Below are positions 9,042 to 17,144 of a stretch of 64,000 bases of DNA, one piece after another; position 1 is the stretch's first letter; each line of letters opens with the position of its first letter. The stretch covers positions 62,001-126,000 of the forward strand of contig NZ_PTLZ01000002.1 of the NCBI RefSeq assembly GCF_003293745.1, in the 5' to 3' direction. Below the pieces are notes generated by a model. The model saw only the letters and a program-made list of their open reading frames with translations. It was not told the DNA's origin and searched no databases. This DNA is from Herminiimonas fonticola (GTDB lineage Bacteria; Pseudomonadota; Gammaproteobacteria; Burkholderiales; Burkholderiaceae_D). The position numbers and the translations under genes are program-made.

Positions 9042-9410
9042 TCATTCAAACTTGCGCAAGTAAGCAATCAGATCCGCAATCTGTTTCTCATTACTGATTC
9101 CATAGAAGCGCATTTTATTGCCCGGTACGACATCATTCGGTGATTTGATAAAGGCGCGCAAGCTGGCTTCCGACCAAACGATGCGCGAATTCTTCATGGC
9201 CGCCGAATATGCGAAATCCTTGCTGGTGCCCGCTTGCCTGCCGACAATTGCATTGAGTTGCGGGCCGAATGCGCCGCGCGCGGACGGCCCGACTTGATGA
9301 CAATTCGCACATTTTGCAAAGGCCATCTTGCCTGCAATGACATCGCCTGCTGCATGTGACATGGATATGCAGCCAATCAGTGCTAATGCGATTAGTATCT
9401 TTTTCTTCAT
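9042..9410 (-). CDS. Class I monohaem cytochrome c
   Basis: Soluble periplasmic electron carrier of 122 residues with a Sec signal peptide (cleavage near SHA-AG, residue 20). The haem motif CANCH is at 34-38 and the likely axial methionine is Met100 in PGNKM. The spacing and the FGPQLNAIVGR and YSAAMKNS segments match cytochrome c2/c550-type proteins. It is convergent with the end of the ssu operon (41-base gap). The redox partner is not shown by context. Confidence 0.9.
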   Translation of the reverse strand: MKKKILIALALIGCISMSHAAGDVIAGKMAFAKCANCHQVGPSARGAFGPQLNAIVGRQAGTSKDFAYSAAMKNSRIVWSEASLRAFIKSPNDVVPGNKMRFYGISNEKQIADLIAYLRKFE

Positions 9411-9702
9411 TGTGTATGAATCATCTGTATTGCGAGCTGCAGGCGCCCATCATAATCCAATAGTGGCGGCACACCTTGTTCTCGATGATGAGACTTGACT
9501 ATTCGAATCTGTTTTTCGCTTTAGGAAGTGCGTCATGATTCAATTTCGAACCCCATGCTGGTTAGCAAGCTTGCGACAACTACTGATGCAACACAATTGC
9601 CATATGTTCATGAATCACCTAGTTTGTAACAATCTATGGTGAAAGCTGACATTCGATGCTATCGGTACAAAATGAATATTCATTCCAGATCCGGAGATCG
9701 CC

Positions 9703-9885
9703 ATGTCATACCAATGTCAAAACGCGCTGTGTATGCATGTGAATTCAAAAGCAATGACGACATGTTTATGCGATCTTATGGGGGCCTACTTTGTTTGCGG
9801 TGTTTGCCAGCATAAAACCTATCTTGCGGAGCTGGCTCGGCGTGGTGCTTATGCGCAGTCGACATTCGATAGACGAAGGATATGA
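9703..9885 (+). CDS. Possible small Cys-rich protein
   Basis: A 60-residue reading frame preceded by CCGGAG six bases before ATG. It has six cysteines at 5, 10, 21, 23, 32 and 35 (CQNALC, CLC, CGVC), which could bind zinc or an iron-sulfur cluster; the rest is basic (RRGAYAQSTFDRRR). I do not recognise a family. The cysteine pattern and ribosome site argue for a gene, while the isolation and short length argue against. Treat as hypothetical. Confidence 0.35.
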   Translation: MSYQCQNALCMHVNSKAMTTCLCDLMGAYFVCGVCQHKTYLAELARRGAYAQSTFDRRRI

Positions 9886-10133
9886 TCCTATGCATCCAGC
9901 GTTAAGATGGACGCACGATACGTGGACTCGAGCATGCCAACGCACAGATTATCGTGATCCGGTTTCCTTTCATTAAGGCTATGCAATAAAGCGCACTGCA
10001 ACCTCTCCTTTATCAAGCTCGAAATTATTTTTTATGATCCTCAAGCCGTTTTTTCAGCGCAGTGCTCGATTCGCTCAAAATGGACGATTGATTAAAAGTT
10101 TTCCTTTGGTCGCGCCCCCTTCATCCTTTCGAT

Positions 10134-10164
10134 AATAAAAAACGCGGGCAACTTTGCCCGCGTT
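10134..10164 (-). terminator. Rho-independent terminator of hsp20
   Basis: AACGCGGGC (10141-10149) pairs with GCCCGCGTT (10156-10164). On the minus strand a T-rich run follows (complement of AATAAAA), 17 bases after the hsp20 stop. Confidence 0.85.
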
Positions 10165-10180
10165 ATAACATTTTCCGTCT

Positions 10181-10624
10181 TCAAGCGACCAGCTTCTGCA
10201 CGTTCTCGCCGACACCATCAATCAATATCTTGCGAGGCTTCAGTGCTTCGGGGATTTCACGCGCCAGTTCTATATTCAATAGTCCGTTATCCAGTTTGGC
10301 GCCGACGATGTGCACATGTTCGGCCAGCTGGAAGCTATGCTCGAAATCGCGCGAAGCGATGCCGCGATGCAAGAAGTTACGGGGCGTTTCTTCACGTGCC
10401 TTGCGGCCGGTAATTTTAAGTGTGTCGCCTTCGGTCACGATTTCTATTTCCGAACGGTCAAAACCGGCGACGGCCATGGTAATGCGATATTTATCTTCAT
10501 TCACCAGCTCGATGTTGTAGGGCGGATAACTTGATTCGGTGCGTTGTGAATCGTCAAAAAATTGAGCCAAACGATCGAAACCGATGGCAGAACGATAGAG
10601 AGGTGAAAAGTCATAAGTACGCAT
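10181..10624 (-). CDS. Small heat-shock protein, Hsp20/alpha-crystallin family
   Basis: ATP-independent holdase chaperone of 147 residues resembling IbpA/IbpB. The alpha-crystallin domain runs from about 40 to 130, with the conserved GLLNIEL strand and a C-terminal I-x-I anchor KILID. The N-terminus MRTYDFSPLYRSAIGFDRL is the classic IbpA-type start. A 219-base upstream region separates it from the next minus-strand gene. I could not identify a ROSE thermometer or a sigma-32 promoter with confidence. Confidence 0.93.
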   Translation of the reverse strand: MRTYDFSPLYRSAIGFDRLAQFFDDSQRTESSYPPYNIELVNEDKYRITMAVAGFDRSEIEIVTEGDTLKITGRKAREETPRNFLHRGIASRDFEHSFQLAEHVHIVGAKLDNGLLNIELAREIPEALKPRKILIDGVGENVQKLVA

Positions 10625-10843
10625 GGTTATATCCTTTCAAAATACAAGCGATAAGGTTGTCGCAAGCCTCGATTGAGCGCCTGCTGAACAAAATATAGTT
10701 GTGCTGCCATGCATTTCAAGCGGTGGAACTCTTTAAAATTTTTAATGATAATTCGCGGCCTTGATTGATTTTTTTTAATCCATGCGCGCGGCTGCCTGAT
10801 CGCGCTCACGCGAAGATATAGCGGGCCTTTTGTGAGGCATGAT

Positions 10844-12169
10844 TCAAATGCCGACGGGATACGTTTCCGGTGCTTCGCCGGTTTCCCACTGGCTGTTCAA
10901 CTCCAGCGGCCTGACCGCGTGTGTTTCGTCAAAATAGAGAATGGCATCGAATTGCTGCGGCAGGCAGGCGTGGAAGTAGTGACTTCCTCGCTCGCTTTCG
11001 GGCAGATAGATGACGCCTATGGTCCGTTCCAGATGAGGCTGCATCAGTATGCGCGTCGCCGCATCGCCATCGAAGGTCAGTAGCATCCGCTCTATGCCGG
11101 TTTGATGCAGCAAGGATTCATAGCTGCCAGGTAACGCCGGGCGCACGCGCTTGCGTTCTGCCACGGCATCCCAATCGGATGCGGCTGTCACCGTACCATG
11201 ATGCGTCATGAAGCCAATTGATACGACCTGATCACCATACAGTTGCCGCATCAACTGACCGACATTCCATTCGCCGTATTGCCCGACCTCGGTGGCGCGC
11301 GCATCGCCCAGATGCGAGTTATGCGCCCAGACGATAATTTTGGCCGGTTCGGAGTGAATCTTCGTCAAATGAGTGACCAATGCTTGCAGCGTGTCCGCCA
11401 TGTGGCGGTCGCGCAGATTCCATGAAGAGGTGCGGCCCTTGAACATGGTTCGATAATATTGTTCGGCATTTTTTACGAGGCGCGCATTCTGTTGTGCATA
11501 GAAGAATGCGGCAGTGGCTTCGGTGCCATCTTGTTGCAGATACTTGTCGCCTTGCTGGCATAATTCCGTCAGCTGCGCGACCACTGCATTTTCACACGAT
11601 GGCGACATCTGCACGCCAGTTGCATAGCCGTAGCTTTGGCTGTCATGCCGGAAGTGGTCGAAACAGGCATAGCGATGGCGCGCGCGCGCGGCTGCGTCAG
11701 GATCGACCTTGCCCAGATATTTCAGTACCTCATCGATGGACGTAAACAAGCTGTAGAGATCGATGCCGTAGAAACCGACTGTATGCAGCTCGGGCCGGGC
11801 GTCATTGTAGCTGCGCAGCCAGTCCAGAAAATGCACCACGTCGTTATTGCGCCACATCCATGTCGGAAACCGCTTGAAACCAGCCAGCGCCTGCTCACTG
11901 TCGCCATCCTCGCTGCGATTACAGACGTAGCGGTTGACCCGATACGCATCCGGCCAGTCTGCCTCGACTGCGACAGCATGGAAATTTTTTTCCTTGATCA
12001 GGCGTTGGGTAATGATCGCGCGCTCGCGATAAAACTCGTGCGTGCCATGGCTGGCTTCGCCGAGCAATACGAAGCGCGCATCGCCTATGCGTTCAAGCAG
12101 GTCGTCATAGTCTGTCTTGGTGCCGGTTAAAATCCGCGCGCAGGAGATGAGTGTTTCTGTTGTTGTCAT
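10844..12169 (-). CDS. Erythromycin-esterase-like protein
   Basis: 441-residue member of the EreA/EreB-like superfamily. The conserved LLGEASHGTHEF motif lies at 35-46, with further family segments VEADWPDAYRVN and IIVWAHNSHLGDA. Erythromycin esterases open the macrolide lactone, but most chromosomal homologues are of unknown function and often sit beside phosphoribosyltransferase and dienelactone-hydrolase-like genes, exactly as here. Resistance should not be assumed. It is the third gene of a minus-strand trio (12904, 12207, 10844) with 25- and 37-base gaps. Confidence 0.85.
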   Translation of the reverse strand: MTTTETLISCARILTGTKTDYDDLLERIGDARFVLLGEASHGTHEFYRERAIITQRLIKEKNFHAVAVEADWPDAYRVNRYVCNRSEDGDSEQALAGFKRFPTWMWRNNDVVHFLDWLRSYNDARPELHTVGFYGIDLYSLFTSIDEVLKYLGKVDPDAAARARHRYACFDHFRHDSQSYGYATGVQMSPSCENAVVAQLTELCQQGDKYLQQDGTEATAAFFYAQQNARLVKNAEQYYRTMFKGRTSSWNLRDRHMADTLQALVTHLTKIHSEPAKIIVWAHNSHLGDARATEVGQYGEWNVGQLMRQLYGDQVVSIGFMTHHGTVTAASDWDAVAERKRVRPALPGSYESLLHQTGIERMLLTFDGDAATRILMQPHLERTIGVIYLPESERGSHYFHACLPQQFDAILYFDETHAVRPLELNSQWETGEAPETYPVGI

Positions 12170-12206
12170 CGTGCGGCCTTTTCACAAGACAAGACGGATA
12201 TGGAAG

Positions 12207-12878
12207 CTATGGTTTGGTCGCGACCGCTTCCGGGCCGATCAGGTGCAGGACGAACCAGTTTGCAGCGAGTGCGGCTGCCTGTTCCAGGGCGCCGGCTTCT
12301 TCAAATAGGTGAGTTGCTCCGCGCACAATTTCAAGCTGCTTTTCGCAGCGCAAGAGTGCATACGCCTGGCGATTGAGTTCAAGCACGATGTCGTCATGCC
12401 CGCCGACAATCAATAGCGTCGGCGTATTCACCATGCGCAGCGCGCTGCGACCTGCCAGATCGGGGCGTCCGCCGCGCGAGACTACAGCCACAATGCCTTG
12501 CCCGCGCATGGCGGCCACCTGCAACGCGGCCGCAGCGCCGGTGCTGGCGCCAAAGAGTCCGATCGGCAGATGGGCTGTCGCCTCGCATGCTTGCAGCCAG
12601 TCGCACGCTGCATTCAGACGACGGCTCAGCAGGCTGATGTCAAAGCGCGTGGAAAGATTACTGTCTTCGTGGGGTGTCAGCAGATCGATCAGCAGTGTCC
12701 CCATCTGAAACCGCTGCAAGTAATCGGCGACATAGTTGTTACGCGGACTCAGCCGACTGCTGCCGCTGCCATGGGCAAACAGAATCATGCCGGCGGCACC
12801 CTCCGGGATAGTCAGCATGCCCTCCAGGGAAACGCCATCGGTTTCGACATCGATCAATTCTTTTTGTAGCGATTGCAT
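12207..12878 (-). CDS. Alpha/beta hydrolase, dienelactone-hydrolase-like
   Basis: 223 residues from ATG 12878, which has a GGGGGGA ribosome-site-like stretch upstream; an ATG five codons earlier is possible. The oxyanion region is FAHGSGSSRLSPRNNYVA (35-52). The nucleophile is Ser112 in LFGASTGAA, followed by an acidic residue in VGGHDD and a histidine in RGATHLFE. Homologues are frequently fused to or next to the phosphoribosyltransferase encoded just upstream (25-base gap). The substrate is unknown. No signal peptide, so cytoplasmic. Confidence 0.85.
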   Translation of the reverse strand: MQSLQKELIDVETDGVSLEGMLTIPEGAAGMILFAHGSGSSRLSPRNNYVADYLQRFQMGTLLIDLLTPHEDSNLSTRFDISLLSRRLNAACDWLQACEATAHLPIGLFGASTGAAAALQVAAMRGQGIVAVVSRGGRPDLAGRSALRMVNTPTLLIVGGHDDIVLELNRQAYALLRCEKQLEIVRGATHLFEEAGALEQAAALAANWFVLHLIGPEAVATKP

Positions 12879-12903
12879 TGTGTATCCCCCCATCCACTAG
12901 TGT

Positions 12904-13611
12904 TCAAACAGCATCGATCTGCGAAGCTGCTGTATTCAGTGCTTGCAAGCGTGATGCTTCGTTAAGCAGTTGTATGACTTCATCATCACTGGTTTGTCCA
13001 AAATCCTCGTACCACAAGCCGACGGCATGAAAATAATCCGGTATCAAAAGACAGACGATGTCATCCACCTGCGGCCGAATCTGCTGTACCGAATCCTGGG
13101 CGGCGACCGGTACCGCGACGATGATTTGCGCCGGCGCGGCCGCATGCACTATCTGTAGTGCCGCCGCCATCGTCGCACCCGTCGCCAAACCGTCATCGAC
13201 CACGATCACGATGCGATCTTTCAAATCCGCGGGCGGACGATGGTTGCGATATATTTCTGCGCGCCACGCCAACTCTTCCTGTTTGCGTGCAATGAGGGCA
13301 TCAATCGCCGATTGCGGAATGTTCAATTGCTTGATGACATCAGTCCGTAATATGCATACGCCGCCTGCGGCAACAGAACCCATCGCATATTCCTCATGAC
13401 CGGGTACACCCAGCTTGCGCACCAGCAAAATATCTAGCGGTGCATGCAACGCGCGCGCAATCGCAAAGCCAACCGGTACGCCGCCACGCGGCAAAGCCAG
13501 CACGATGACATCGCGGCGTCCACCGTAGGCCGCAAGTCGTTCCGCCAGCATCATCCCGGCTTCGGCCCGATTTTTAAAACGCTTTGCTGGTATTGTCGTT
13601 TGCATCGTCAT
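12904..13611 (-). CDS. Phosphoribosyltransferase-domain protein
   Basis: 235-residue type I phosphoribosyltransferase fold. The PRPP-binding loop IVVDDGLATGAT spans about 136-147 and an N-terminal VLALPRGGVPVGF segment (37-49) is typical of this uncharacterised subgroup. These proteins are commonly annotated only as phosphoribosyltransferase and travel with an alpha/beta hydrolase and erythromycin-esterase-like genes in stress clusters. The physiological base substrate is unknown. Two in-frame ATGs (13611, 13605) are both possible starts. Confidence 0.85.
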   Translation of the reverse strand: MTMQTTIPAKRFKNRAEAGMMLAERLAAYGGRRDVIVLALPRGGVPVGFAIARALHAPLDILLVRKLGVPGHEEYAMGSVAAGGVCILRTDVIKQLNIPQSAIDALIARKQEELAWRAEIYRNHRPPADLKDRIVIVVDDGLATGATMAAALQIVHAAAPAQIIVAVPVAAQDSVQQIRPQVDDIVCLLIPDYFHAVGLWYEDFGQTSDDEVIQLLNEASRLQALNTAASQIDAV

Positions 13612-13714
13612 GACTCTTGATTTGAAGGACTGTATGGATGAGGTATGGGATTGAAAAGCAAGGGCATGCGTCGTTCAGTCCGTGTGATTGCAGGCAGCGC
13701 TGGCATCGATATCA

Positions 13715-14050
13715 TCATCGTGTGCCGCTCCCCTCTGTTGGCGCTGGCGCGACGCCATATTGCTGAACGAGGCAATCATTCATCGCCGCCACGCCGCTCT
13801 TGTTGAGGGACGCGTGACAGACAGTGATCATCTTGCTGACTTCGGTGTCCCATCCCTTGTGATCGCGGAAGTGGGGCTTCATTTCTAGACAGTCCTCGAT
13901 GGCCAGCATCCACTCTTCACGTGACCCCTCCGGTAATCCGGCAGGCCCGATCGATGTGTTGGTGGCAAAGGCAGGCATGGGCATCCGTCGTCCGTTTCCG
14001 GCAAGCAAAACGCTGCCTGCCATGCCGAAAATGTTGCATCTGTTTGTCAT
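13715..14050 (-). CDS. Hypothetical protein under a candidate FNR-type promoter
   Basis: 111 residues with a GGGGAG ribosome site 7 bases before the ATG. I do not recognise a family. It has cysteines at 5, 54, 78 and 93, a hydrophobic patch at residues 7-17 that is weak for a signal peptide, and a helical C-terminal half (EEWMLAIEDCLEM, VSKMITVCHASLNKSG). Upstream lies an FNR-type palindrome (14171-14184) 31 bp, centre to centre, from a CATATT hexamer on this strand, so induction at low oxygen is plausible. The gene sits between stress genes. Confidence 0.55.
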   Translation of the reverse strand: MTNRCNIFGMAGSVLLAGNGRRMPMPAFATNTSIGPAGLPEGSREEWMLAIEDCLEMKPHFRDHKGWDTEVSKMITVCHASLNKSGVAAMNDCLVQQYGVAPAPTEGSGTR

Positions 14051-14170
14051 TGCCGGGCTCCCCGAAAAAATTTTTCATTTATCGACTCTATTTATTTCAG
14101 TGTCGATCACATGAATGATCGTTTCAATATAGGCGTTCCCCGCAATATGTCCCGCCAACTTCGCTGCGGT

Positions 14171-14184
14171 TTGACATGTATCAA
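14171..14184. promoter_or_regulatory. FNR/CRP-type box between the 14050 gene and the L,D-transpeptidase
   Basis: TTGACATGTATCAA matches the FNR consensus TTGAT-N4-ATCAA except for one base. On the minus strand a CATATT hexamer (14149-14144) is centred 31 bp away, the class II activation spacing. On the plus strand no good -10 lies at that distance. Confidence 0.6.
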
Positions 14185-14313
14185 GTAAGGCGTGGGTAGA
14201 AGTCAGGATCATATCTGTTCAGGCTGTCGGGCAGCAGGCGTTCGCATGGGCGACTTGTTTCAGAACGCATATATGCGGCTGGCCGATGTAGCAACCATAG
14301 ACGTGGAGATACG

Positions 14314-15168
14314 ATGAGCAGGCTGGATGTCATAACGCTGCGTCGCGCCGCTATACCCGTAGTCGTCTTGGGCTTCTTGCTATCTGGATTGCTGTGCAGC
14401 GCCCCTGCTGATGCAGGAGTTACTGCGGAAGCGCTGCGTGCAGCCTATCTGCTGCAGGTCGATCGACGTCTTGAATTGCCGGAGGAGGAAGCGCAGCGCT
14501 ATGGCACGCTTGCACTGACAATGCTGGCCGATGCAGACGTGAGTTTGGCGGAGCCGCAGTATGTGGTGCTGGTTGATCGCAACCCCTATGTGCAAGCAAT
14601 TTTTGTTTACTTAATTTCGCACGATCAGGCCTACGTGCTGATCGGCGCCTCGCCAGTATCCACCGGCCGTATAGGCCAGTTCGATCATTTTGAAACGCCA
14701 ACCGGCGTATTCGAGCATACGCCGGCCAATCCTGATTTTCGTGCAGAAGGAACAAAAAACAAGCTCGGTATTCGTGGCTACGGTGTCGTCGGCATGCGCG
14801 TATTCGACTTTGGTTGGCAACAGGCGCGACGTGGATGGGGGGAGGGTGGAATGGGCATCATGCGGCTGCAAATGCATGCGACCGACCCCGATATTCTGGA
14901 GCCGCGTCTGGGGCGTGTGCAATCCAAAGGATGCATACGGATTCCTGCTGCATTGAACCGCTTGCTGGATCGCTACGGCGTGCTCGATGCTGCTTACGAA
15001 GCGATGCAAAGTACGGGCAGGGGGATGTGGATATTGCCGTCGGACCGCAGTCCTGTCACTGAAGCAGGGCGGTATTTGATCGTGGTCGATACCTTGCGTA
15101 TCCAGCGTCCTTTGTGGGCGACGCTCGCGTCAGGACAATCGTTGCAACAGCATTCATATCCATATTGA
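14314..15168 (+). CDS. L,D-transpeptidase (YkuD domain)
   Basis: 284-residue envelope protein with an N-terminal hydrophobic export segment (about 12-34, ending ADA-G). The YkuD catalytic signature is present: His188 in QMHATDPD and Cys207 in SKGCIRIP. Such enzymes make 3-3 peptidoglycan cross-links or anchor proteins to the wall. The TPTGVFEHTPANPDFR and GIRGYGVVGMRVFDFG segments support the fold. The ribosome site is GGAG six bases before ATG. A universal stress protein gene follows 53 bases later, probably in the same transcript. Confidence 0.87.
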   Translation: MSRLDVITLRRAAIPVVVLGFLLSGLLCSAPADAGVTAEALRAAYLLQVDRRLELPEEEAQRYGTLALTMLADADVSLAEPQYVVLVDRNPYVQAIFVYLISHDQAYVLIGASPVSTGRIGQFDHFETPTGVFEHTPANPDFRAEGTKNKLGIRGYGVVGMRVFDFGWQQARRGWGEGGMGIMRLQMHATDPDILEPRLGRVQSKGCIRIPAALNRLLDRYGVLDAAYEAMQSTGRGMWILPSDRSPVTEAGRYLIVVDTLRIQRPLWATLASGQSLQQHSYPY

Positions 15169-15221
15169 TAACGCCGACACGATGGCAACCGCTATCGCAC
15201 CGATGTAAGGAGAACACCTTT

Positions 15222-15737
15222 ATGTATCAGCATATTTTGGTGCCGATTGATGGTAGTACGACTTCCGAACGCGCAGTGACTGAAGCGACTGCGATGGCAA
15301 AGCTTTGCTCGGCCCGCGTCAGGCTATTGCATATTGTCGATATGGGCGAGTATGTCTATGGCTATGAAACGCCGCATTCTTACATCAGTCAAACGCGTCC
15401 GCAGGTGTTGGCGGCAGCGCGACAACTCCTGCAGCGTACGCGTAGCGAGCTGGAAGCCAAGGGTGTGCCGGTGGATATCGATTTGTGTGAAAGCACAGGT
15501 GCCTATGTATCCGACATTATTGTGGACCACGCCGTGCACTGGGGAGCCGACTTGATCGTGCTCGGCACACATGGCCGACGCGGAATAGATCGCATACTGA
15601 TGGGCAGTGATGCCGAGCGAGTGGCGCGCATGTCGCCGTTACCTGTGCTGCTGATCAAGCCCGCCCATATGCAAAGTGCGCCGCATCCGAGCGGCATGCG
15701 CACCATCGCCTGCGATGAGATGCAGGATCCCGTTTAG
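15222..15737 (+). CDS. Universal stress protein, UspA family
   Basis: 171 residues from ATG 15222, which has an excellent AAGGAGA ribosome site; longer in-frame starts overlap the preceding gene and are unlikely. The N-terminus HILVPIDGST and the nucleotide-binding motif GTHGRRGIDRILMGSDAE (G-x2-G-x9-G-S) show an ATP-binding Usp domain. Usp proteins support survival under starvation, hypoxia and other stresses. It follows the L,D-transpeptidase and precedes the FNR-box-driven nitroreductase. Confidence 0.93.
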   Translation: MYQHILVPIDGSTTSERAVTEATAMAKLCSARVRLLHIVDMGEYVYGYETPHSYISQTRPQVLAAARQLLQRTRSELEAKGVPVDIDLCESTGAYVSDIIVDHAVHWGADLIVLGTHGRRGIDRILMGSDAERVARMSPLPVLLIKPAHMQSAPHPSGMRTIACDEMQDPV

Positions 15738-15812
15738 AAAGCGGCTAGGGAGTGGCACTTGCAGCACGGAAAGCAGTCCTAGGTGCCGTGTATTTTTTCT
15801 ATCCGTCCGGCT

Positions 15813-15826
15813 TTGATTTGTATCAA
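15813..15826 (+). promoter_or_regulatory. Perfect FNR box of the nitroreductase promoter
   Basis: TTGATTTGTATCAA is a full match to TTGAT-N4-ATCAA. A TACACT hexamer at 15848-15853 is centred 31 bp downstream, placing the box near -41.5 of a start at about 15860, the class II FNR arrangement. Confidence 0.75.
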
Positions 15827-15945
15827 CAACCTAGCAGAAGCGATCGTTACACTGAAAAGAATACTGGCGGAACATATGCTTGATAGAAGACAGGCGTGGT
15901 TCGCATTTCTTCATAGTTGTTCGAATGAACTCACTGGAAAAAATC

Positions 15946-16569
15946 ATGACTAGTCAACTTCCCATTGCCGCCGTGAATACCATGACGCTCACCACTCCGC
16001 TCCTGTCTATCGATACAGATGTCGGGGATCTCGCCGTGCCGCTGCTGCAAGTACTGCTGAAACGCAAGAGCATACGCAACTTCAGCGATCGGCACCTCAG
16101 TCTGGAAACGCTGTCGCATTTGCTATGGTCTGCGTGCGGCATCAATCGGCCGGAGGAAGCACATCGCACCAATCCATCGGCGAGAAACTGGCAAGAGATT
16201 GATGTGTATGTCGCGATGGAGCAAGGCTTGTACCTGTTCGATCCGCACACGTTTACGCTGCACTTGCTGCAGGAAAAAGACTTGCGCGCTAAAACCGGAA
16301 CACAGGATTTCGTGCCGCATGTGCCGGTGAACCTGATCTATGTTGCCGACCTTGCCAAAATGGAAGAGGGTGAGATGGACGAGCAAGAATTCTATGCCGC
16401 TCTGGATACCGGCTTCATCAGTCAAAACGTTTATCTGTTTTGTGCTGCAGCGGGTTTGGCGACTGTAGTGCGTGGATTGCTGGATCGTCCCGAATTGGCT
16501 AAAGCGATGAATTTACGGTCGAATCAGCAGATCATCGTGGCTCAATCTGTCGGCTATGCTGCGGATTGA
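15946..16569 (+). CDS. Nitroreductase-family (SagB/ThcOx-like) oxidoreductase
   Basis: FMN-dependent NAD(P)H oxidoreductase of the nitroreductase superfamily. RKSIRNFSDRHLS and LLWSACGINRP, then a SARNWQEIDVYVAM segment, match the subgroup annotated as SagB/ThcOx-like. From ATG 15946 it has 207 residues. In-frame alternatives are ATG 15925 and TTG 15880 (the latter with a GGCGGA stretch upstream); the start is undecided. A perfect FNR box at 15813 suggests induction at low oxygen. The substrate is unknown. Confidence 0.85.
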   Translation: MTSQLPIAAVNTMTLTTPLLSIDTDVGDLAVPLLQVLLKRKSIRNFSDRHLSLETLSHLLWSACGINRPEEAHRTNPSARNWQEIDVYVAMEQGLYLFDPHTFTLHLLQEKDLRAKTGTQDFVPHVPVNLIYVADLAKMEEGEMDEQEFYAALDTGFISQNVYLFCAAAGLATVVRGLLDRPELAKAMNLRSNQQIIVAQSVGYAAD

Positions 16570-16635
16570 AGGCTGGTCTACCCAGATTTTTTACAGAAGA
16601 TTCGGCAGCGCCGCACTGAATTTATCAGAGAAAAA

Positions 16636-17079
16636 TCAGCACGCCGCTACACAGTTCCTGCCGTCAGACTTCGCTATATAAAGCGCTTTGTCTGCCTTGG
16701 CGATAATTTTATTCGGACTGTCGGACTGATCTACCGATTGCAGTACGCCGACCCCGGCGCTGACTGTCACGATACCGATTGGATTAGCGGCATGCGAAAT
16801 TGCCAGTAATCGAATCTTCTGAAGTATTGTTTCTGCAATTGCGATTGCGTTCTTGCGATCGCAATTCGGCAGCATGACGACAATCTCTTCGCCACCGTAG
16901 CGTGCGGCGAGATCCCCTTGCCGACTCTCCATGGATCTAATGGTCGCGGCAATTTTCCGCAGGCATGCATCTCCCGCCAGGTGTCCATAGGTGTCGTTAT
17001 AGCCCTTGAAATGATCCAGCCCGAGGGGTTCACTCCACAGGCGAATTAATTGATTTGTTTGATGGAAAAAGAGCAGACG
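16636..17079 (-). pseudogene. N-terminally truncated GGDEF-domain remnant
   Basis: The minus strand encodes the rear part of a diguanylate cyclase domain: DHFKGYNDTYGHLAGDACL, then the active-site motif as GGEEI, then ISHAANPIGIVTVSAGVG and KADKALYIAKSDGRN before a stop. Everything upstream of the DHFKGYND segment is missing: the frame is closed by a TAG immediately upstream, inside the terminator hairpin of the next gene, and there is no start or sensor domain. The residual ATG in the middle would give only 98 residues without the first half of the fold. I read it as a deletion remnant. Confidence 0.8.
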
Positions 17080-17097
17080 CTATCGGTCTGCTCTTTT
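17067..17097 (-). terminator. Terminator after the epoxide hydrolase gene
   Basis: AAAAGAGCAGAC (17067-17078) pairs with GTCTGCTCTTTT (17086-17097) around a 7-base loop. Runs of T follow on the minus strand and the structure could work in both directions. Confidence 0.85.
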
Positions 17098-17144
17098 CAA
17101 TTCTCATTGGATGATTCAGCCAACGGTTTTTACATCAATACTGT

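Larger units (their letters stand above)
9411..10180. other. Sparse region between cytochrome c and hsp20
   Basis: Apart from a possible 60-residue Cys-rich protein (9703-9885), this stretch holds no clear gene. A 34-codon reading frame at about 9536 has a weak AGGA site and is not convincing. The right end carries the hsp20 terminator. Confidence 0.5.

Noticed and set aside
9536-9643. Small reading frame of 34 codons with an AGGA stretch
   Set aside because: Spacing is long, composition is unremarkable and no conserved pattern is seen.
10741-10790. FNR-like TTGATTGATTTTTTTTAATC upstream of hsp20
   Set aside because: The half-site spacing is wrong (the arms are not separated by four bases).
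15114-15221. Longer N-terminus for the universal stress protein
   Set aside because: It would overlap the preceding gene and the ATG at 15222 has a far better ribosome site.
15738-15800. Terminator after the universal stress protein
   Set aside because: Only a weak 5-6-bp stem with a long loop before ATTTTTT could be drawn; not firm enough to annotate.
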